Assembly: GCA_904419105.1 (NCBI GenBank)
Contig: CAJFQR010000057.1
Span: 1-9,652 of the forward strand
Reading direction: 5' to 3'
From: Candidatus Avimicrobium faecavium
GTDB lineage: Bacteria > Bacillota > Clostridia > Oscillospirales > Ruminococcaceae
DNA length: 9,652 nt
In this document: positions 1 to 5,414 of the stretch, in pieces
How positions within the stretch are numbered: position 1 is the stretch's first letter
Layout of the letters: each line of letters begins with the position of its first letter
Program-made: the position numbers and the translations under genes
Notes under the pieces: generated by a model
Seen by the model: only the letters and a program-made list of their open reading frames with translations
The model's database searches: none
Told to the model about the DNA's origin: nothing

Positions 1-611
1 GCGTACTTCGGGTCCTCCTTGAGGTATTCGTGGATATCCTGGACGGTGACGATGGCATGGACATCGATGCCGAACTGCTCTTTAACCTCCATGACGGCGG
101 TCTTTTCGCCGTTGGCACCAACCTCACAGCGGTTGACCGAGATGAACATATCGGTGATCTTGGCATCGGCACAGGCCTTGATCTGGGGGACGACTTCCCG
201 GACAGCGGTACCGGCGGTGATGACATCTTCCACCAGGATGATGCGGTCGCCGTCCACCGGCTTATAGCCGACCATATTGCCGCCTTCCCCGTGGTCCTTG
301 ACCTCCTTGCGGTTGAAGAAGTAAGGCTTGTCCAGGCCGTACTCAGTGGCCAAGGTGGCGGCAGCAGCGCTGACCAGCGGAATCCCCTTGTAGGCAGGGC
401 CGAACATGGCGTCAAAATCCTCGCCAAGGGTATCGTGGATCAGCTTGGCGTAGAACTTGCCGAGGGTGGCAAGCTGTTTACCGGTACGGTAGTTGCCGGT
501 GTTGACAAAATAGGGGGTGTTGCGGCCGCTTTTGGTGACAAAGCTGCCGAAGCGCAGAACATCCGCGCTCATCATGAATTCGATAAACTCTCGCTTGGCC
601 TGGGTCAGCAT
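1..611 (-). CDS. pyrE: Orotate phosphoribosyltransferase, C-terminus cut by window edge
   Basis: This enzyme transfers the phosphoribosyl group of PRPP to orotate, giving orotidine 5'-monophosphate in cytoplasmic de novo pyrimidine synthesis. The reverse strand reads MLTQAKREFIEF from the ATG at 611-609 and stays open for 203 residues to the window edge. The family is usually about 210-230 residues, so only a short C-terminal tail is missing. The diagnostic PRPP-binding motif VEDVITAGTA lies at residues 127-136, and the NRKEVKDHGEGG loop, which carries the conserved Lys and Asp of the active site, is present upstream of it. An AAGGTGG ribosome binding site sits 8 bases before the ATG. The gene has its own promoter (648-676) and lies downstream of prfB on the same strand. 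Identification is secure. Confidence 0.95.
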   Translation of the reverse strand, partial: MLTQAKREFIEFMMSADVLRFGSFVTKSGRNTPYFVNTGNYRTGKQLATLGKFYAKLIHDTLGEDFDAMFGPAYKGIPLVSAAAATLATEYGLDKPYFFNRKEVKDHGEGGNMVGYKPVDGDRIILVEDVITAGTAVREVVPQIKACADAKITDMFISVNRCEVGANGEKTAVMEVKEQFGIDVHAIVTVQDIHEYLKEDPKY

Positions 612-647
612 CAAACATTCCACCTTTTCAGAATTTTAAACGGCCTA

Positions 648-676
648 AGTATAGCATAAGCCGCCGTACGATGCAA
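648..676 (-). promoter_or_regulatory. Sigma-A promoter of pyrE
   Basis: Read on the minus strand, TTGCAT (676-671), a 17-base spacer and TATACT (653-648) form a good sigma-A promoter. It lies about 37 bases upstream of the pyrE start codon. An 8-base inverted repeat (657-664 and 681-688) flanks the -35 element, so the promoter may be regulated by a DNA-binding protein; that part is inference. Confidence 0.75.
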
Positions 677-688
677 GACAGCGGCTTA
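657..688. repeat. 8-base perfect inverted repeat around the pyrE -35 box
   Basis: TAAGCCGC at 657-664 is the exact reverse complement of GCGGCTTA at 681-688, with 16 bases between. The pyrE -35 hexamer (671-676) lies in the gap and one arm lies in the promoter spacer. The arrangement suits an operator for a dimeric regulator. No T-run follows on either strand within a few bases, so it is a poor intrinsic terminator. The repeat is seen directly; its role is unknown. Confidence 0.5.
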
Positions 689-706
689 AACTTTGTTAAT
701 TTTTTA

Positions 707-732
707 TAAAACTTGTGCCCAAAATCCGGGCA
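707..732 (-). terminator. Weak possible terminator after prfB
   Basis: On the minus strand, TGCCC and GGGCA (732-728 and 720-716) can form a 5-base-pair hairpin with a 7-base loop. It is followed by CAAGTTTTAT and then an AT-rich tract. The stem is short and the T-run is interrupted, so termination would be inefficient and some read-through from prfB into pyrE is possible. Confidence 0.3.
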
Positions 733-771
733 TTTCACCGGAAGGGATCCGCTCGAGGCATGGAAACGCGA

Positions 772-1887
<1,116 letters not shown>

Positions 1888-1933
1888 TGACACAGCGTGT
1901 TTCCCTTTCCTTAAAAAGTCTGATAACATTTCT

Positions 1934-1962
1934 ATTATAGTATCTGCCGGCAGCATTGTAAA
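1934..1962 (-). promoter_or_regulatory. Sigma-A promoter of prfB
   Basis: On the minus strand, TTTACA (1962-1957), a 17-base spacer and a perfect TATAAT (1939-1934) are present. Transcription would start near 1927, giving a leader of about 35-40 bases with an AAGGAAAGGG ribosome binding site. This position sets the prfB start at 1893 or 1887 rather than further upstream. Confidence 0.85.
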
Positions 1963-1983
1963 GATGCCCCTGTGGAAAAGCCG

Positions 1984-1997
1984 CTCCTCCGGAGGAG
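1984..1997. repeat. Perfect 14-base palindrome in divergent intergenic region
   Basis: CTCCTCCGGAGGAG is a perfect palindrome with no spacer, lying 22 bases upstream of the prfB -35 box and about 54 bases upstream of the -35 box of the opposite gene. It could bind a dimeric regulator of one or both promoters. It is not followed by a clean T-run, although AAAAAGCGATTTTTT lies just to its right. Function is unknown. Confidence 0.45.
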
Positions 1998-2021
1998 AAA
2001 AAGCGATTTTTTGTGGAGCCG

Positions 2022-2049
2022 TTCACATTCGGGCGACATTATTCACATT
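2022..2049 (+). repeat. Spaced TTCACATT direct repeats upstream of a promoter
   Basis: TTCACATT occurs at 2022-2029 and again at 2042-2049, exactly 20 bases apart, with a partial copy GACATT at 2035-2040 between them. The second copy abuts the TTGACC -35 box at 2051. The spacing of about two helical turns places the repeats on the same face of the DNA, as activator or response-regulator sites often are. The role is inferred only. Confidence 0.35.
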
Positions 2050-2050
2050 T

Positions 2051-2085
2051 TTGACCTTTCTTTTTTCTGTAGAGTACTATATAAT
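2051..2085 (+). promoter_or_regulatory. Probable promoter of the RING-like/DUF2628 gene and galU
   Basis: TTGACC (2051-2056) is followed after 18 bases by TACTAT (2075-2080), which runs directly into a perfect TATAAT (2080-2085). The TATAAT itself is 23 bases from TTGACC, so the TACTAT register, or use of TATAAT with a poor -35, is more likely. Either way transcription starts near 2087-2092. This rules out the ATG at 2086 and favours the start codon at 2152. Confidence 0.65.
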
Positions 2086-2151
2086 ATGGAATTAGTCAAA
2101 TTGCGACCTGGCGGCCCCGCAGCCCGGCGGCCAGATGGGAAGGATGAGATC

Positions 2152-3165
2152 ATGAACAAGTATGTCAATGTGCCGTGCGCAAAGTGCGGCAAGCCCTTTA
2201 CCGAGGACGACGATGTGGTGGTCTGCCCCGATTGCGGCGCTCCGCATCACCGGAGCTGCTACTATGAACTGGGGCACTGTGCCCTGGAGGAAAACCACGC
2301 TGCAGGCGTCATGTGGCAGGATCCCAGAAAGCCCGAAGGCAGCGCCGCCACCGTTGCCTGTCCCCGATGCGGCGCGCTGAACCTGGCGGACGCCCAGTAC
2401 TGCTCCACCTGCGGCACCCCGCTGGACGGCAGCTATCAGGGTCCCGGCTCCGTCGGGTATGGTGGTGTGGACGGCGGCTACCAGCGTCCCTCCTATGAAG
2501 GAGGATATGGCGCTCAGGGCCGCCCCGGTGAACCCCAGCCCATCATGACGCCGCTGGGACCGATCCACTACGACGATGACTTTGACGGGGTCACCGCTCA
2601 GGAGATCGCCGCCTTTGTCGGTCTCAACTATCGGCGCTATCTGAGCGTCTTCAAGATGATGAAGGAGTCGGGCCGGGGATTCAGCTTCAACTGGGCGGGG
2701 TTCTTCTTCAGCTACTGCTTTCTCTTCTACCGCAAGCTCTACCGGCCGGCCATTGTGGTGATGTCGATCATGGCGATGCTGTTTGTGCCGCGGATGATCT
2801 ACGCCAGCGAAACGATGAAGTACATCCTCAACGTCTATATGGATGTGGCGGTGAGCTACGATATGGCGCTGATTACCAATCTGGAGGGCATCATTTCCAT
2901 CACCAACATTCTGCAGCTGGCACTCATGTTCCTGCTGGCGGCGTTTAGCGACAAAGTGTATTACAACCATGTGATCGGTGAGATCAAAAAACTGCGTCAG
3001 GCTGCCCCGGCTACCATCGACCAGGAGCAGTTCCTCTCCATGCTGGCAGTCAACGGCCGCACCAATGGCCGACTGGGCTATGGCATGGCCCTTCTCACCG
3101 CGGCGGTGATCTTTGGAGTGTCCTACCTGATCACCTACAACATTCTGGCCGGTGTGGTCCTGTGA
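2152..3165 (+). CDS. RING-like zinc finger, zinc ribbon and DUF2628-type membrane protein
   Basis: The function is not known. The 337-residue product has three parts. Residues 9-49 form a prokaryotic RING-like finger with C9, C12, C25, C28, H32/H33, C36, H42/C43 and H49 as possible metal ligands. Residues 70-87 form a second zinc ribbon (C70-x2-C73, C84-x2-C87). A Gly/Tyr/Pro-rich linker (about 93-130) leads to a C-terminal membrane domain with the FNWAGFFF signature at 179-186, typical of DUF2628, and hydrophobic segments near 183-195, 198-218, 243-265 and 310-337. There is no signal peptide, so the zinc domains are probably cytosolic. The start at 2152 has GGAAGGATG as its ribosome binding site and lies downstream of the promoter; longer in-frame starts are upstream of the transcript. 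galU follows after 31 bases, suggesting co-transcription and a possible envelope link (inference). Confidence 0.85.
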   Translation: MNKYVNVPCAKCGKPFTEDDDVVVCPDCGAPHHRSCYYELGHCALEENHAAGVMWQDPRKPEGSAATVACPRCGALNLADAQYCSTCGTPLDGSYQGPGSVGYGGVDGGYQRPSYEGGYGAQGRPGEPQPIMTPLGPIHYDDDFDGVTAQEIAAFVGLNYRRYLSVFKMMKESGRGFSFNWAGFFFSYCFLFYRKLYRPAIVVMSIMAMLFVPRMIYASETMKYILNVYMDVAVSYDMALITNLEGIISITNILQLALMFLLAAFSDKVYYNHVIGEIKKLRQAAPATIDQEQFLSMLAVNGRTNGRLGYGMALLTAAVIFGVSYLITYNILAGVVL

Positions 3166-3196
3166 CCATATTCACTGAAAAAGGAGATCGTTTTCC

Positions 3197-4069
3197 ATGA
3201 AGATCCGCAAAGCTGTCATTCCCGCAGCCGGGCTCGGTACCCGTGTTCTGCCGGCTTCCAAAGCTATCCCGAAGGAGATGCTCCCCATCGTGGATAAGCC
3301 GGTGATCCAGTATATTGTTGAGGAGGCCGTTCAGGCGGGCATCACCGACATTCTCGTCATCACCAGTCGGGGCAAGGGAGCCATCGCCGATCATTTCGAC
3401 CGTTCGCCGGAGCTGGAGGAACGGCTGCTGGCCGGCGGCAAACAGGCCGTCTATGACCAGATCCGTGCGATCCCGGAGCTGGCAAACCTCACCTTCATCC
3501 GACAGAAGGAGACCAAGGGGCTGGGGCACGCGGTGCTCTGTGCCAAGGAGTTTGTCGGTGACGAGCCCTTTGCAGTGCTGTACGGCGACGATGTCATCAT
3601 CGGGGAGCAGTCAGCCACCGCCGAACTCTGCGCCGCCTATGAAAAGCACGGCAAGGGCGTGGTGGGAATCAAAGAGGTGCCCCATGAGATGATCAGCAAA
3701 TACTCCTCCCTCAAGGCCGATCCCATCGGAGAACGGGAATACCTGGTCACCGATATGATCGAAAAGCCCCAGACTGAGGCAGAGGTGCTCTCCTACTTCT
3801 CAATCCTGGGGCGCTGTGTGCTGCCGCCGGAGATCTTCGGCATCCTGGAGCACACTGCTCCCGGCGCCGGCGGAGAGATCCAGCTCACCGACGCCATGCT
3901 GGTATTGGCGAAAAACGGCGGTATGATCGGTGTGGACTACACCGGCACCCGGTACGATATGGGCAATAAACTGGGCATGCTGCAGGCAGCGGTGGAAGTC
4001 GGCCTCAAGCACCCGGAGGTGGGCAGAGCCTTCCGGGCCTATCTCAAGGAGATTGCCAAGACACTGTGA
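3197..4069 (+). CDS. galU: UTP--glucose-1-phosphate uridylyltransferase
   Basis: This cytoplasmic enzyme makes UDP-glucose from UTP and glucose 1-phosphate. UDP-glucose is the donor for surface polysaccharides and glycolipids and a partner in galactose metabolism. The 290-residue length is typical of bacterial GalU. The nucleotide-binding N-terminus reads AAGLGTRVLPASKAIPKEML, with GLGTR at 12-16 and the conserved PKEML at 25-29. The metal-binding region YGDD has Asp131 and Asp132. The sugar-phosphate region PGAGGEIQLTD has Glu227, and RYDMGNKLG follows. An AAGGAG ribosome binding site lies 10 bases before the ATG. It sits 31 bases after the RING-like/DUF2628 gene and probably shares its promoter. 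No convincing terminator separates it from the rpsF promoter. Identification is secure. Confidence 0.95.
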   Translation: MKIRKAVIPAAGLGTRVLPASKAIPKEMLPIVDKPVIQYIVEEAVQAGITDILVITSRGKGAIADHFDRSPELEERLLAGGKQAVYDQIRAIPELANLTFIRQKETKGLGHAVLCAKEFVGDEPFAVLYGDDVIIGEQSATAELCAAYEKHGKGVVGIKEVPHEMISKYSSLKADPIGEREYLVTDMIEKPQTEAEVLSYFSILGRCVLPPEIFGILEHTAPGAGGEIQLTDAMLVLAKNGGMIGVDYTGTRYDMGNKLGMLQAAVEVGLKHPEVGRAFRAYLKEIAKTL

Positions 4070-4093
4070 TCGCGTGAAAAATCGCTTTGCCAC

Positions 4094-4121
4094 TTGACAA
4101 GTGGGAGAACTGTGGTATAAT
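4094..4121 (+). promoter_or_regulatory. Strong sigma-A promoter of the rpsF-ssb-rpsR operon
   Basis: A perfect TTGACA (4094-4099), a 16-base spacer and a perfect TATAAT (4116-4121) are preceded by an extended -10 TGG (4113-4115). This is among the strongest promoters in the window, as expected for ribosomal protein genes. Transcription would start near 4128, leaving a leader of about 95 bases. Confidence 0.9.
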
Positions 4122-4127
4122 TTATCT

Positions 4128-4221
4128 GTTATCGTGCTGATCACATATCTGTGTTGCATGATCGACATTCCTTGCTCTGTCACATGACAGGGCCTAAAGT
4201 CCAAAAGGAGGTGCACCAACA
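4128..4221 (+). promoter_or_regulatory. Structured rpsF leader, possible S6:S18 autoregulatory site
   Basis: The leader between the promoter and rpsF is long for a simple ribosome binding site. It can form an 8-base-pair hairpin, GCTCTGTC/GACAGGGC (4174-4181 and 4186-4193, one G-U pair, ACAT loop), and a weaker upstream pairing, GATCA/TGATC (4139-4143 and 4159-4163). GGGC/GTCC (4190-4193 and 4199-4202) is an alternative pairing just before the AAAAGGAGGTG ribosome binding site. rpsF leaders in many bacteria bind the S6:S18 complex to control translation. I could not confirm the consensus of that motif here, so assignment is tentative. Confidence 0.35.
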
Positions 4222-4512
4222 ATGCCAAAGGTAACAGCAAACTACGAGACAGTGGTGATCTTCAACACCAAAATGGGTGAAGAGGGTATCGCTGCCAATG
4301 TGGAAAAGTTCAAGTCTCTCATCAGTGAGAACGGCACCATCACCAATGTGGATGAGTGGGGCAAGAGAAAGCTCGCATACGCCATCGACGATGAGACCGA
4401 GGGTTACTACATGCTGGTTGAGTTTACATCCGGCCCTGAGTTCCCCGCCGAGCTCGATCGTATCTACAAGATCACCGACGGCGTCCTGCGTTCGCTGATC
4501 ATTGCGAAGTAA
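4222..4512 (+). CDS. rpsF: 30S ribosomal protein S6
   Basis: S6 binds the platform of the small ribosomal subunit together with S18. The 96-residue product has the S6 fold signatures: YETVVIF near the N-terminus, the KRKLAYAI strand around residues 49-56, and a C-terminal stretch ending in ITDGVLRSLIIAK. Length is typical for the family without the E. coli acidic tail. A near-perfect AAAAGGAGGTG ribosome binding site lies 9 bases before the ATG. It is the first gene of the rpsF-ssb-rpsR operon, with ssb starting 12 bases after its stop codon. Confidence 0.97.
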   Translation: MPKVTANYETVVIFNTKMGEEGIAANVEKFKSLISENGTITNVDEWGKRKLAYAIDDETEGYYMLVEFTSGPEFPAELDRIYKITDGVLRSLIIAK

Positions 4513-4524
4513 GGCGGTGTCAAA

Positions 4525-4983
4525 ATGTACAACAGAGCTATCCTGATCGGCCGCCTGACAGCTGACCCGGAGCTGAAGCAGACACAGAGCGGGATCTCGG
4601 TCTGCTCCTTCTCCATCGCCGTAGACCGGGCTTATTCCGGCCGCGGCGGCGAGCGTCAGACGGACTTTATCAACATTGTCACCTGGCGCCAGCAGGCGGA
4701 GTTCGTCAGCAAGTACTTCTCGAAGGGCCGTCTCATTGGCATCGAGGGGTCTATCCAGACCCGCAACTACGAAGACCGCAACGGCAACAAGCGTACGGCT
4801 GTGGAAGTCGTCGCCGACCGGGCATTCTTCGTGGATAGCAAGAGCTCTGCACAGAATTCCGGTACATCCTATGGCGCTGTGGCCCCGAATCGTCCCGCTG
4901 CTCCCGCGGAGCCTGTCTCCTATTCCAGCGGCAGCTTTGGCGATTTCGAGGAGATCGAGGGCGAGGACGACCTGCCCTTCTAA
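4525..4983 (+). CDS. ssb: Single-stranded DNA-binding protein
   Basis: SSB coats single-stranded DNA in replication, recombination and repair, and recruits partner proteins through its acidic tail. The 152-residue product has an N-terminal OB fold (about 1-105), recognisable from MYNRAILIGRLTADPEL and the DFINIVTWRQQAEFVSKYFSKG core. A flexible Ser/Pro/Ala-rich linker follows. The last residues, EDDLPF, form the conserved acidic tip that binds partners such as RecG-type helicases. The ribosome binding site is AAGGCGGTG, 5-6 bases upstream. The gene lies between rpsF and rpsR, the standard Bacillota arrangement, so its expression is tied to ribosomal protein transcription. It is probably the main replicative SSB. 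Confidence 0.96.
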   Translation: MYNRAILIGRLTADPELKQTQSGISVCSFSIAVDRAYSGRGGERQTDFINIVTWRQQAEFVSKYFSKGRLIGIEGSIQTRNYEDRNGNKRTAVEVVADRAFFVDSKSSAQNSGTSYGAVAPNRPAAPAEPVSYSSGSFGDFEEIEGEDDLPF

Positions 4984-5048
4984 GGCGGCCTGTTTGTAAC
5001 CGACACCACGAGCTGAACCAAACTGTATGAGAAGGAGGTTTTTCCACC

Positions 5049-5288
5049 ATGGAGAGAAATGATAGAAACCGCGGCGGCAGAAGAAGAAAAAAGGTCTGCG
5101 CTTTCTGTGCAGATAAGGTCGAGTATATCGACTACAAGGATGTCGCCCGTCTGAGAAGATACCTCTCTGAGCGTGCCAAGATCGTGCCGCGCCGTGTGAC
5201 CGGCACCTGCGCCCGTCACCAGAGAGAGCTGACCGTCGCCATCAAGCGCGCCCGTCACATTGCTCTTCTCCCCTATGTAGCTGACTAA
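5049..5288 (+). CDS. rpsR: 30S ribosomal protein S18, zinc-ligand (C+) form
   Basis: S18 pairs with S6 on the small-subunit platform. The 79-residue product has the family core, with CAFC, YIDYKDV, LRRYLSERAKIVPRRVTGTC and RHIALLPY. It keeps C17-x2-C20 and C54-x2-H57, the four-ligand pattern of zinc-binding S18 paralogues. A zinc-independent (C-) S18 could exist elsewhere in the genome, but none is in this window. An AAGGAGG ribosome binding site lies upstream of the ATG after a 65-base gap from ssb. The operon ends 21 bases after the stop at a strong terminator. rplI, which follows rpsR in many bacteria, is not present here. Confidence 0.97.
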   Translation: MERNDRNRGGRRRKKVCAFCADKVEYIDYKDVARLRRYLSERAKIVPRRVTGTCARHQRELTVAIKRARHIALLPYVAD

Positions 5289-5309
5289 GCTGCCTGATTT
5301 TGCATCAGA

Positions 5310-5342
5310 AGCGTCCGGAATGCGTTCCGGGCGCTTTTTTTC
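5310..5342 (+). terminator. Intrinsic terminator of the rpsF-ssb-rpsR operon
   Basis: AGCGTCCGGAA (5310-5320) pairs with TTCCGGGCGCT (5325-5335) over 11 base pairs, one of them G-U, with a TGCG loop. A run of seven T follows at 5335-5341. This is a textbook Rho-independent terminator, directly abutting the promoter of the next gene. Confidence 0.95.
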
Positions 5343-5343
5343 T

Positions 5344-5372
5344 TTGACAATTGACCCCTTTTGCGATATAGT
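5344..5372 (+). promoter_or_regulatory. Sigma-A promoter of the S9 peptidase gene
   Basis: A perfect TTGACA (5344-5349), a 17-base spacer and TATAGT (5367-5372) lie just after the preceding terminator. Transcription would start near 5379. The in-frame TTG at 5361 therefore lies inside the promoter and cannot be the start codon, which supports the ATG at 5415. Confidence 0.85.
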
Positions 5373-5414
5373 GAAGAAAAGACGAGAATATTTTCTGAAA
5401 CAGGAGGAATAGGT

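Noticed and set aside
1972..2151. N-terminal extension of the RING-like protein from an ATG at 1972
   Set aside because: The promoter at 2051-2085 lies inside this stretch, and the extension has no conserved features; the ATG at 2152 has a good ribosome binding site.
2092..2970. Minus-strand open frame opposite the RING-like/DUF2628 gene (292 codons)
   Set aside because: His- and Arg-rich antisense translation, typical of a shadow; the plus-strand reading has zinc-ligand and membrane signatures, a promoter and a ribosome binding site.
4070..4093. Possible terminator between galU and the rpsF promoter
   Set aside because: Only a 3-4 base GCG/CGC pairing around AAAAAT can be drawn, with no T-run; too weak to annotate.
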